Positions 42,648 to 51,222 of a stretch of DNA of 64,000 nucleotides are shown here, one piece after another. Position 1 is the first letter of the stretch. Every line of letters starts with the position of its first letter. Position numbers and translations under genes: made by a program. The DNA is taken from NCBI GenBank assembly GCA_002429595.1, contig DJAM01000020.1:1-64000 (forward strand), in the 5' to 3' direction. This DNA is from Coxiellaceae bacterium UBA6002 (lineage in GTDB: Bacteria; Pseudomonadota; Gammaproteobacteria; UBA6002). The notes beneath the pieces are model-generated. The model was given only the letters and a program-made list of their open reading frames with translations, had not been told where the DNA came from and did not search any database.

Positions 42648-43095
42648 AATCTCCAAAGATTAGAAAATTTGACTATTGGTAATTATCAAATCCCGTCACG
42701 CGCTTATGTCAGCCGTTTTAACTTTAAAGGCAACGACCAACAAAAAATGATCCGCGATCTATCTGGCGGTGAACGAAATCGCGTGCACTTAGCAAAAATT
42801 CTACGCGGTGGCGGCAATGTGTTATTACTCGATGAGCCAACCAATGATTTAGACGTTGAAACATTGCGCGCGCTGGAAGATGCAATTTTAGCATTCCCAG
42901 GTTCAGTGTTGGTGGTTTCTCATGATCGTTGGTTCCTAGATCGAATCACTACCCACATGCTCGCGTTCGAAGACGAAAGCCGCTGCGTTTGGTTTGAAGG
43001 AAACTACAGTGAGTATGAAAATGATCGAATTAACCGTCTAGGCGAGGCGGCGAAGCAGCCACATCGGGTTAAGTATCGACGGTTGCAGGATTGAA
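42648..43095 (+). pseudogene. Duplicated 3' fragment of ettA
   Basis: The open frame (TTG 42669 to TGA 43094) encodes the last 140 or so residues of EttA, including the second signature and Walker B, but not the second Walker A or the first domain. It could not work as an ATPase. All differences from ettA are silent, so the sequence was under selection until recently and was separated from its gene only by the module insertion. Confidence 0.95.
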
Positions 43096-43176
43096 CAATA
43101 ACTTAAACTATTCACTTTATCGAAATAATTCAGCCATTAGGAATAAACACCTTTTATTCTGTGTTAAAAAGTCTAT

Positions 43177-43199
43177 AATATAACGAAATTCATTATATT
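43177..43199. promoter_or_regulatory. Operator-like inverted repeat before the second AbiE module
   Basis: AATATAA (43177-43183) and TTATATT (43193-43199) are perfect inverted arms 17 bases upstream of the AbiEi start. AbiEi proteins repress their own promoter, so this is a plausible site. Confidence 0.5.
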
Positions 43200-43215
43200 A
43201 GGCTGTTTTTAACTC

Positions 43216-44001
43216 ATGCGAGCCTTAGAATTCATTACCTACCTGAGGACCCAAGGACGATATTTCTTTACAATTCAAGAAGCTGAAATAGCGCTTTCGC
43301 TAAACAAAATCGCGACAATTAATGCTATCAGGCGGCTTAGACTAAAGAATCTAGTTGCAAGTCCTGCAAGAGGATTTTACGTTATTGTACCCCCCGAATA
43401 TCAAGTTCTTGGTTGTTTGCCAGCAGATATGTTTATTAGTGATCTAATGAAATATTTAGAATTGCCTTACTATGTTGGTTTTTTAAGCGCGGCGCAATAT
43501 TTTGGGGCCGCTCACCAAAAGCCCCAAGTATTTCAAATTGTAACCTCTAAAAACAGAGAAGCATTCAAGTGTGGGAAGGTGGGTGTAGAATTCATCACTA
43601 ACAAATACGCGAGTCAAATACCGTTCAAAGAATTTAATTCTCAGGCTGGAGTACTTAAAGTTGCAACTCCTGAGGCAATCGCAAAAGATATCATTACCAT
43701 GCCCCAATACGCAGCAGGCATCAGTAATGTTGCAACGGTATTGATTGAACTGGCTGAACAGATTAATGTAAACAAAATAATACAGTTAATGAACATAAAT
43801 TCTGAATTATTCTGGGTACAACGTCTTGGCTATCTATTTGATTTTCTAAACTTGAATAAACTGAGTGCAGAACTTTACAAGCATGTAAAGACAAAGAAAT
43901 TACACTGGGTAAGATTAGTAGCAAAAGCACCTTATAAGCCTTTATCGCGAAACAAAAAATGGAAGATAATTGTAAATACCAACGTGGAGCCAGATGAATG
44001 A
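43216..44001 (+). CDS. AbiEi-family antitoxin
   Basis: 261 residues with an N-terminal winged-helix (ALEFITYLRTQGRYFFTIQEAEIAL...INAIRRLRLKNLVASPARGFYVIVPPEY) and the AbiEi domain (ELPYYVGFLSAAQYFGAAHQKPQVFQIVT). It neutralises AbiEii and autoregulates. The stop overlaps the toxin start by four bases (ATGA). Confidence 0.92.
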   Translation: MRALEFITYLRTQGRYFFTIQEAEIALSLNKIATINAIRRLRLKNLVASPARGFYVIVPPEYQVLGCLPADMFISDLMKYLELPYYVGFLSAAQYFGAAHQKPQVFQIVTSKNREAFKCGKVGVEFITNKYASQIPFKEFNSQAGVLKVATPEAIAKDIITMPQYAAGISNVATVLIELAEQINVNKIIQLMNINSELFWVQRLGYLFDFLNLNKLSAELYKHVKTKKLHWVRLVAKAPYKPLSRNKKWKIIVNTNVEPDE

Positions 44002-44873
44002 TACCATTTGGACATATTACAGCATGGCGATTAAACGCTCCTTGGCCAGATACAATGCAAGTAGAACAAGATTTAATCTTGTCTCGCATTCTAGTTGAAA
44101 TTTTTTCGGATCCATTATTAAACAGAGAACTTGCGTTCCGAGGTGGAACAGCTCTTCATAAGTTATTTATTCAGCCACCAGCGAGATACAGTGAAGATAT
44201 TGACCTAGTACGCACATCTAATGGACCTATTTCTAACATTGCTGATTGTTTAAGAAGCCACATCGATCCATGGCTAGGAAAACCTAAAATCAAGCAAAAT
44301 GATATGAGCTTTAAATTCCTCTACCGCTTTAGTCCTGAAGGAGCCGCGCCAGAGACGAAATTTCGTATTAAAATAGAAATCAATATACAAGAAACCTTTG
44401 CGATCTCTGAACGTTTCAATAAAAAGTTTTCTGTACAATCAGATTGGTTTTCCGGTGAAGCTAGAGTTAATACTTTTCAACTGGAAGAGATACTTGCTGC
44501 AAAGTTAAGAGCTTTGTACCAAAGAACTAAAGGTCGAGATTTATTTGATTTATGGCACACAATTACTCAAATAAATGTAGATATACCTAAGGTAATAGAG
44601 ATATTTCATTTATACATGCGAAAAAATAATCATTTTATCTCTAGAGCATTATTCGAAAAGAATCTAGAGATGAAATTAACTAATCAGTTATTTTTAGAGG
44701 ATATTGGAATATTGTTATCCCCAAATCTAAAGAAATCTCACGCTTCAAATCTGATTACGGAAGACCAGAATATAATTCTAACTGAGAAGGGAAATCGATT
44801 ATTGACTGAAGGATGGAGTTTATTTGATGCGGCTGCAAAAATAAAAGACACAGTACTGTGTCATCTAAGTTAG
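43998..44873 (+). CDS. AbiEii-family nucleotidyltransferase toxin (second module)
   Basis: 291 residues: RGGTALHKLFI (48-58) and S65-EDIDLVR with metal ligands D67 and D69, then LEEILAAKLRALYQRTKGRDLFDLWH, the full set of AbiEii motifs. It belongs to a different AbiEii branch from the protein at 20542, so the two modules were acquired independently. Confidence 0.92.
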   Translation: MIPFGHITAWRLNAPWPDTMQVEQDLILSRILVEIFSDPLLNRELAFRGGTALHKLFIQPPARYSEDIDLVRTSNGPISNIADCLRSHIDPWLGKPKIKQNDMSFKFLYRFSPEGAAPETKFRIKIEINIQETFAISERFNKKFSVQSDWFSGEARVNTFQLEEILAAKLRALYQRTKGRDLFDLWHTITQINVDIPKVIEIFHLYMRKNNHFISRALFEKNLEMKLTNQLFLEDIGILLSPNLKKSHASNLITEDQNIILTEKGNRLLTEGWSLFDAAAKIKDTVLCHLS

Positions 44874-44947
44874 TAGAAGATTATACAATTTGAAATATTT
44901 TTTAAAAATATGTTGCGAAAGTTTATTTGAAAACAGCGAAATGCTTC

Positions 44948-45736
44948 TCACCAAGAAAATCCTAACTTCTTAAATACACCTTCTAAGATTTCAAGATTGT
45001 GAAAATCAATTTCCAGTTTTCCTTTGGCGTTTTCCCAATCAATATTAACCTGACAGCCGATGTGATCCGCTAACGCTCGTTCTAGCGCTTGGATGTTAAC
45101 GTCTTTGAATTGTTTGCTTTCTTTGGGTGTTGAGAGTTTGCGGGCTTCTTGTTCAAGTTTGCGAACGCTCCAGCAGTTTTTGACTGACTTGGTGGCGAGT
45201 TCATACTGAAGGTTAGCGCTGAGTCCTGCTAGAATCTTGCCGTGTCCTCCTGATAAGATTTCTTCCATGAGCAGCTTTTGGACGCGTGGATCTAGTTTTA
45301 GCATGCGCAGTGAATTAGTGATTGTCACGCGCGATTTTCCGACGGCGGCGGCGATTTCTTCATGAATATAGCCGAAATCGTTGATGAGTCTTTGATAGGC
45401 TTGGGCTTCCTCAATTGGATTTAAGTCGGTGCGCGCAACATTTTCAATAATCGCCGCCTCAAGTGCTTCTAAGTCACTCGTTTCTCGTAGGACACAACTG
45501 ACCTTGTCGAACTGGGCCAGCATGGCGGCACGCCAACGGCGCTCGCCGGCGATGATTTCGAATTTTTCTGGGTTAAGCATGCGTACCACGATGGGTTGTA
45601 ATAAACCGTTGGTCGTTTTAATCGCTTCGGCTAATTCTTGGAGCTTTTCTTCATCAAAATGTTGCCGGGGCTGAAAACGCCCAGGTACCAGCTGTTCGAT
45701 CGGAATTTCTCGCAGTTGTGCTTTCGTTTTCATCAT
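44948..45736 (-). CDS. ParB/Spo0J-type protein without a ParA partner
   Basis: 262 residues: LVPGRFQPRQHFDEEKLQELAEAI, the CTP-binding GERRWRAAMLA, ENVARTDLNPIEEAQAY (arginine patch), an HTH (IHEEIAAAVGKSRVTITNSLRML) and a C-terminal dimerisation part. This is chromosomal-type ParB, but no parA lies beside it: CNNM-family and AbiE genes are the neighbours. It may work with a ParA elsewhere or have another nucleoid role. It is not similar to the replicon ParB at 56484 outside the core. Confidence 0.9.
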   Translation of the reverse strand: MMKTKAQLREIPIEQLVPGRFQPRQHFDEEKLQELAEAIKTTNGLLQPIVVRMLNPEKFEIIAGERRWRAAMLAQFDKVSCVLRETSDLEALEAAIIENVARTDLNPIEEAQAYQRLINDFGYIHEEIAAAVGKSRVTITNSLRMLKLDPRVQKLLMEEILSGGHGKILAGLSANLQYELATKSVKNCWSVRKLEQEARKLSTPKESKQFKDVNIQALERALADHIGCQVNIDWENAKGKLEIDFHNLEILEGVFKKLGFSW

Positions 45737-45813
45737 GACTCAATCAATAAATAAAAATCATTTTGTAAGATTAGATAAGTAAAATCAAGCCCGTAAAAAT
45801 CACTGCTCTTATT

Positions 45814-47133
45814 TCAAACGGAGATGTGGTTGGTCATCGACACTTTTTTGTGAGGAATTAATTTAACTAATTCAATTCTGGGGCCATTTACTTTCAACAC
45901 TTGTAGATCAAACTTTGAAAATGGGACAACTTCATGCGTTTCTGGCATTCGTTCTAACCGCGATAGGATCAAGCCACTGACCGTGTTGCTCTCATCTTGT
46001 AAATCAATATCTAATAAACGCTCAATGGTGTACAACGAGGTATAACCAAACATAATATAATTACCCTCTTTCGTTAAGAACCAATCACGATGCGGTGTAA
46101 TAAATTCATCACTAATACTGCCTAATGCTTCGCTCAAAATATCGTCCAAGGTCACAAAACCGACTGCCTTTCCTACTTCATTGACAATGATAGCAAATTG
46201 CGCTGAGCCTCTTCTAAATTCATGAAAGATTTCAATAGCAGGTGTTTCTACGGGAAATTCTAAGATAGGTCGTTTCAACTCCGACATAGTTGGCATCGGT
46301 TTTTTTTGCAAACTATGTTCGAGCAAATCTTTACTATGCAAAACGCCAATAATTTTATCGTGATCATTACCCTCATAAATTGGATAACGAGTAAAATGAT
46401 ATTTGGTAATCGTATTCAAAATTTCGCCGATAGATTCATTCGCGGCCACTAATTTGAGTTCATGAATTGGTCGCATCACGTCGGCCACTGTTAGTTCAGT
46501 AAAGTCTAAAACGCGATTCAAAATGCGTAAATCCTCTTTGCTCAAATCATCGTGCATGTGACTGGCGGTTAAGATAACCTTGAGCTCATCAGCAGAATAA
46601 ACATGTTCAGTTTGTTTTTGTTGAATGCCCATTAAGCGTAAGATTTGACCAGCACTTTTATTCAACAACCAAATTAACGGATACATGACATGATAAAAAT
46701 AATAAAGCGGAATAGCGGTCAATAACGCAATTTGTTCAACTTTACGAATAGCCAACGATTTAGGGGCTAATTCGCCCACCACTATGTGCAAATAGGAAAT
46801 GATGAAAAAAGCAACGGTAAATGAAAGTAACGTCGCAGCAGCACGTGCGATCTCAAAGTTATGAAAAATTTTTTCAAAGAGGTCGGCAAAAGCAGGCTCA
46901 CCGATCCAACCTAAACCTAAAGAGGCTAAGGTGATGCCAAGCTGGCACGCCGACAAGTATTCGTCCATTTGGCTGTGCATTTTTTTTAAAATACGAACTC
47001 GAAAACCTTCTTGAGCTTTTAATGCCAGAAGCTGCGAACCTCGAATTTTCACTAAAGCAAATTCTGCTGCTACAAAGAATCCGTTTAGCAAAACCAAAGT
47101 TAACGCTAATAAAATTAAGATCGCTATCGTCAT
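45814..47133 (-). CDS. CNNM/CorC-family membrane protein (hemolysin-like, DUF21 plus CBS)
   Basis: 439 residues: the N-terminal DUF21 domain with helices (ILILLALTLVLLNGFFVAAEFALVKIR, GITLASLGLGWIGEPAFADLF), then two CBS domains (MRPIHELKLVAANESIGEILNTI; LKRPILEFPVETPAIEIFHEFRR) and a C-terminal CorC-HlyC domain (YIMFGYTSLYTIERLLDI). It is probably a magnesium or other cation efflux/homeostasis protein in the inner membrane. Confidence 0.93.
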   Translation of the reverse strand: MTIAILILLALTLVLLNGFFVAAEFALVKIRGSQLLALKAQEGFRVRILKKMHSQMDEYLSACQLGITLASLGLGWIGEPAFADLFEKIFHNFEIARAAATLLSFTVAFFIISYLHIVVGELAPKSLAIRKVEQIALLTAIPLYYFYHVMYPLIWLLNKSAGQILRLMGIQQKQTEHVYSADELKVILTASHMHDDLSKEDLRILNRVLDFTELTVADVMRPIHELKLVAANESIGEILNTITKYHFTRYPIYEGNDHDKIIGVLHSKDLLEHSLQKKPMPTMSELKRPILEFPVETPAIEIFHEFRRGSAQFAIIVNEVGKAVGFVTLDDILSEALGSISDEFITPHRDWFLTKEGNYIMFGYTSLYTIERLLDIDLQDESNTVSGLILSRLERMPETHEVVPFSKFDLQVLKVNGPRIELVKLIPHKKVSMTNHISV

Positions 47134-47186
47134 TTATTGTTCGTTAAAGGTTTTTGAACCTTCCCTTCGCACATATTTAAAAAGTG

Positions 47187-47369
47187 TTAAAAGCGCAGTG
47201 AACCAAAATGGAATAAGCCAAATGCAGACAGCAGCCACAACACTAAAACAATCAGCACAAAGATATTTAGCAATGTTTTGATTGCACCTGCCATTGGAAT
47301 ATAGGTATTAATTAACCACATTAACACACCGACGATAACTAAGACTAAGATAACCGTTATTATAGACAT
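47187..47369 (-). CDS. Thivi_2564-family small membrane protein
   Basis: 60 residues: MSIITVILVLVIVGVLMWLINTYIPM, then KTLLNIFVLIVLVLWLLSAFGLF, two helices separated by I-P-M-A-G-A-I-K. This is the typical Thivi_2564 pattern of unknown function. AAGGAAAG upstream of the ATG. Confidence 0.85.
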   Translation of the reverse strand: MSIITVILVLVIVGVLMWLINTYIPMAGAIKTLLNIFVLIVLVLWLLSAFGLFHFGSLRF

Positions 47370-47435
47370 AGCACTTTCCTTTAGATTTTTCTCACTATAA
47401 GTTTAGTACAGGAAAGACCTAAGATACTTAAGGGA

Positions 47436-48176
47436 CTATTTTACCGGAAAATCAAAGTATTGCTTAGGGAACGGTTCATTTTTAAGGCTAAAATGCCACC
47501 ATTCTTTCTCATAGGGTTCAAAGCCATGTTTTATCATGATGTTTCTTAACAATAAGCGATTGGCATAAGCGAGTTGGCCTACTTCTCTATCACTTGGAAA
47601 GGCGGTCGGATCAAGGCAGTCATAGCCTGTGCCCATTTCAATACTGTTATCTTGAAAACGCACATTGCGGGGAGCGTAACAATGTTGCAGCACTTGACCG
47701 TCTTGATAAGTTGCTTGTTGTAGATGGCGGGTATCTACAATGGTGAGATCAACGGTGCTGCCTCTTGAATGTCCAGAATGCATCGCCACATAGCCTTCTT
47801 GAAACAATGATCTTTTATCTACGCGCGGATAAAATTCGGTTTTCATTTTTTGATCCCCAGGCAATTTTGACCACGTCACAAAATCAGCGACGGCTTGCGT
47901 GGGTCGGTAACAATCGTACACTTTTAGGCTCAAATTTTGCTTGCGTAATTGTGCTTGAACATTTTTTAAAGCAAATGCCGCCTCACGGGTTAAAATACAA
48001 GTTGCCGCTAAATAGTTTTTGATGGGTCGCCCCACAAAATTATGATCACCGGCATAACGCATTTCTTGGATAATGGTAGGATCAACATTTTTTAGATAAA
48101 CAAAATCTTTTGGTAAGTTTGCATAACTAATTTGACTGATTAATAACGCCAAGCAAACGATCAGCAATCGTTTCAT
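47436..48176 (-). CDS. Secreted D-Ala-D-Ala dipeptidase (VanX/DdpX-like, M15D)
   Basis: 246 residues with a signal peptide ending SYAN. Zinc motif SGHSRGSTVDLTIV (His, Asp), EKEWWHFSL (His with catalytic Glu) and LKVYDCYRPTQAV. It acts in the periplasm on D-Ala-D-Ala, for peptidoglycan recycling or as a resistance-like function. The stop codon region and start overlap ttcA by four bases (ATGA), so it is translated together with it. Confidence 0.92.
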   Translation of the reverse strand: MKRLLIVCLALLISQISYANLPKDFVYLKNVDPTIIQEMRYAGDHNFVGRPIKNYLAATCILTREAAFALKNVQAQLRKQNLSLKVYDCYRPTQAVADFVTWSKLPGDQKMKTEFYPRVDKRSLFQEGYVAMHSGHSRGSTVDLTIVDTRHLQQATYQDGQVLQHCYAPRNVRFQDNSIEMGTGYDCLDPTAFPSDREVGQLAYANRLLLRNIMIKHGFEPYEKEWWHFSLKNEPFPKQYFDFPVK

Positions 48177-48958
48177 AACTCATCCTTTATTAATTGCTGC
48201 TCTAAATTTTTAAAATCCCAAAAATCATGATCCATGAGTTGACTGGGTTTAAGTGCGCCAAGCGCATGCAAGATATTACTCGGCACTTTTTCATTTTCCT
48301 TCGTTAAACCATCAATCAATACTTTGACTCGTTGTCTTGCAAGGTTTTCTTGCGAACCACACAAATTACAAGGAATAATCGGAAAATTTCGTTCTTTAGC
48401 AAACGCGATGATATCTTGCTCTTGGCAATATGCGAGCGGTCTAATCACGATGTGACGTTTATTATCGCTTAACAATTTGGGCGGCATCGCACGAACTTCA
48501 CCATTATATAAAATGGACATCAGTAATGTTCGAATCAAATCATCGCGGTGATGACCTAGTGCAATTTTATTAAAGCCATGTTGTTCAGCATAGGTATAAA
48601 TGATGCCCCGACGAAGACGCGAACAGAGTGAACAGTAGGTATTACCTTCGGGAATTTTATCAGTGACAATGGAATAAGTATCGCGCGTTAAAATTTCATG
48701 AGGAATGTCACTGTCATGCAACCAAGCACGAAGTGCATCATCCTGCCAACCTGGTTGGGCTTGATCCAAGGTGAAGGCAAAAATTTCAAATTTATTGTTC
48801 GAACGAATACGTAACTGATTTAAAAGCGTCAATAACGTGAACGAGTCTTTGCCGCCCGATAGGCAAACCATCACCCGATCACCTTTTTGGATCATTTGAA
48901 AATCAGCAATACCTTTGTTGATATAGTGAATTAATTTTTTTTCAACTTTCGATGCCAT
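48173..48958 (-). CDS. ttcA: tRNA 2-thiocytidine synthetase TtcA
   Basis: 261 residues: PP-loop VCLSGGKDSFTLL (34-39), an iron-sulphur-binding CSLCSRLRRG and a C-terminal CNLCG. It thiolates cytidine 32 of tRNAs. It is shorter than E. coli TtcA, mainly at the ends, with all motifs present. It is fourth in the kbl-tdh-ttcA-dipeptidase unit. Confidence 0.95.
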   Translation of the reverse strand: MASKVEKKLIHYINKGIADFQMIQKGDRVMVCLSGGKDSFTLLTLLNQLRIRSNNKFEIFAFTLDQAQPGWQDDALRAWLHDSDIPHEILTRDTYSIVTDKIPEGNTYCSLCSRLRRGIIYTYAEQHGFNKIALGHHRDDLIRTLLMSILYNGEVRAMPPKLLSDNKRHIVIRPLAYCQEQDIIAFAKERNFPIIPCNLCGSQENLARQRVKVLIDGLTKENEKVPSNILHALGALKPSQLMDHDFWDFKNLEQQLIKDEL

Positions 48959-48974
48959 AGATCTTTTTCTAAAC

Positions 48975-50006
48975 TCAATTGCTATCCCAATTTAAAATAA
49001 CTTTGCCTGCTTCTCCACTTGCCATGACCTCAAATCCTTTTTGAAATTCATCAATGGGAAATCGATGAGTAATGACAGGCGTTACATCTAAGCCAGCTTG
49101 AATGAGGCTCGACATTTTGTACCAGGTTTCATACATTTCTCGGCCATAGATGCCTTTAATGGTCAGTCCTTTAAAAATAACCTGATCCCAATTGATTGCT
49201 GTATCCTGAGGTTGAATACCTAGCATGGCTATATTGCCACCGTGATTAATGGATCGTAATAAATCGTTTAAAGCACGCGGGTTACCTGACATTTCTAACG
49301 CAACATCGTAACCTTCTCTGATATTAAGTTCTGGCATGACATCGACGATCGATTCATGCATTACATTGACCACTCGATCAGCGCCCATTTGTTTTGCTAA
49401 ATTTAATCGGTAATCATTGACGTCCGAAATGACAACATTTCTGCAACCAATTTTCTTCGCGATCGCAACCGCCATAATACCAATGGGCCCCGCGCCAGTA
49501 ATTAACACATCCTCGCCAACCATATCAAAAGATAAAGCGGTGTGAGTCGCATTGCCAAGTGGATCTAAAATAGATCCCACCTCATCAGAAATTTCTTCGG
49601 GTAACTTAAAAATATTGCTGGCTGGAATCGACAAGTACTCTGCAAAACATCCCTGACGATTAACACCAATGCCGATCGTGTTACGACAAAGATGTTGCTC
49701 ACCCGCACGACATCTTCGGCAATGGCCGCAAGTGATGTGGCCTTCACCTGATACTCGATCGCCGATCTTCAAACCAGCGACTTCATCCCCCAGCGCCACA
49801 ATCTCACCCATGAACTCGTGACCTACTGCCATCGGCACTGGAATGGTAGCTTTTGCCCAATCATCCCAATGGTAAATATGGATATCCGTGCCACAGATTG
49901 CCGTTTTTTTTATTTTCACCAAAACATCGTTGACCCCAATTTGCGGTGTTGGAATATCGGTCATCCAGATGCCTGGCTCTGGTTTTAATTTGCAAAGTGC
50001 TTTCAT
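48975..50006 (-). CDS. tdh: L-threonine 3-dehydrogenase
   Basis: A 343-residue zinc medium-chain dehydrogenase: catalytic AICGTDIHIYHWDDWA, GHEFMGEIVALG, the structural zinc cluster CGHCRRCRAGEQHLC and cofactor loop GAGPIGIMAVAIAKKIG. It oxidises threonine to 2-amino-3-ketobutyrate with NAD+, which Kbl then cleaves. It directly follows kbl (17-bp gap). Confidence 0.97.
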   Translation of the reverse strand: MKALCKLKPEPGIWMTDIPTPQIGVNDVLVKIKKTAICGTDIHIYHWDDWAKATIPVPMAVGHEFMGEIVALGDEVAGLKIGDRVSGEGHITCGHCRRCRAGEQHLCRNTIGIGVNRQGCFAEYLSIPASNIFKLPEEISDEVGSILDPLGNATHTALSFDMVGEDVLITGAGPIGIMAVAIAKKIGCRNVVISDVNDYRLNLAKQMGADRVVNVMHESIVDVMPELNIREGYDVALEMSGNPRALNDLLRSINHGGNIAMLGIQPQDTAINWDQVIFKGLTIKGIYGREMYETWYKMSSLIQAGLDVTPVITHRFPIDEFQKGFEVMASGEAGKVILNWDSN

Positions 50007-50023
50007 ATAACCTCAATATACTG

Positions 50024-51208
50024 CTAGATGATGCCTAAATTTCGCCCCACTTTTTCAAATGCTGCTAATGCTTGATCGAGTTGTTGTTGCGTGTGAGCGG
50101 CCGATAATTGTGTTCGAATCCTCGCCAGGCCTTTGGGGACAACCGGATAAGAAAATGAAATCACATAAATTCCTTCACGCAGCAGTTGTTCTGCCATACT
50201 CGCCGACAATTTTGCATCTTTAATCATGACTGGAATAATCGGGTGATCTCCCGGAATCAGCTCAAAACCTAATCGTTCAAGGCCAGAACGAAAATAAGCG
50301 CTATTGTATTTAAGTTGTTGGCGCAGTTGCGCACCCTGCTCCAGCATGTTGAGTACTTCAATTGAGACGGCGGTAATCATCGGTGCTAACGAATTTGAAA
50401 ACAGATACGGACGGGAACGCTGGCGCAACAATGTAATGACTTCCTTTTTGCCACTCGTATAACCACCAGATGCACCACCTAATGCTTTACCAAGTGTCCC
50501 GGTAATGATATCAACGCGCCCCATGACATGATGATATTCATGCGTCCCTTTACCTGTTTCGCCCATAAAGCCTACCGCATGGGAATCATCGACCATGACG
50601 AGTGCCTGATACTTTTTTGCCAAATCACAAATTGCTGGCAGGTTGGCTATAATGCCGTCCATTGAAAAAACCCCATCGGTCGCAATGAGTCGATAGCGGC
50701 AAGGTTGTGCTTCTTTAAGTTTTTCTTCAAGGTCCGCCATATCATTATTGTGATAACGTAGGCGCTTGGCTTTGCAAAGACGTATCCCATCAATGATACT
50801 AGCATGATTTAAACTATCACTGATGACGCAATCTTGTTCGGTGAGAATAGTTTCAAATAAACCACCGTTGGCATCAAAGCAGGAAGAATACAAAATAGTA
50901 TCTTCGGTTCCCAAGAAATGGCTGATTCGCTCCTCAAGTTGTTTGTGTATTATTTGAGTGCCACAAATAAAACGCACCGACGACATTCCATAGCCGTATT
51001 TATCTAATGCTTCTTTGCCAGCTCTAATAAGATCCGGATGATCAGATAATCCCAAATAATTATTGGCACATAAATTGATAACGTTCGTGCCGCCATTGAC
51101 GACAATATCTGATTTCTGCGGACTTATAATGACGCGTTCATTTTTATATAAGCCTGCTTCTTTGATCTGATTAATTTCTTGATTGAGATGAACAAAAAAA
51201 TCTTCCAT
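50024..51208 (-). CDS. kbl: Glycine C-acetyltransferase (2-amino-3-ketobutyrate CoA ligase)
   Basis: A 394-residue PLP enzyme of the alpha-oxoamine synthase family: VDDSHAVGFMGETGKGTHEY, then DIITGTLGKALGGASGGY with the PLP lysine, and LRQRSRPYLFSNSLAP. It converts 2-amino-3-ketobutyrate and CoA to glycine and acetyl-CoA. First gene of the threonine-degradation pair kbl-tdh. Confidence 0.97.
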   Translation of the reverse strand: MEDFFVHLNQEINQIKEAGLYKNERVIISPQKSDIVVNGGTNVINLCANNYLGLSDHPDLIRAGKEALDKYGYGMSSVRFICGTQIIHKQLEERISHFLGTEDTILYSSCFDANGGLFETILTEQDCVISDSLNHASIIDGIRLCKAKRLRYHNNDMADLEEKLKEAQPCRYRLIATDGVFSMDGIIANLPAICDLAKKYQALVMVDDSHAVGFMGETGKGTHEYHHVMGRVDIITGTLGKALGGASGGYTSGKKEVITLLRQRSRPYLFSNSLAPMITAVSIEVLNMLEQGAQLRQQLKYNSAYFRSGLERLGFELIPGDHPIIPVMIKDAKLSASMAEQLLREGIYVISFSYPVVPKGLARIRTQLSAAHTQQQLDQALAAFEKVGRNLGII

Positions 51209-51222
51209 TGCGATACCACTCT

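Noticed and set aside
50110..50130. GTTCGAATCC resembling a tRNA T-loop
   Set aside because: It is within the conserved kbl coding region and has no cloverleaf around it.
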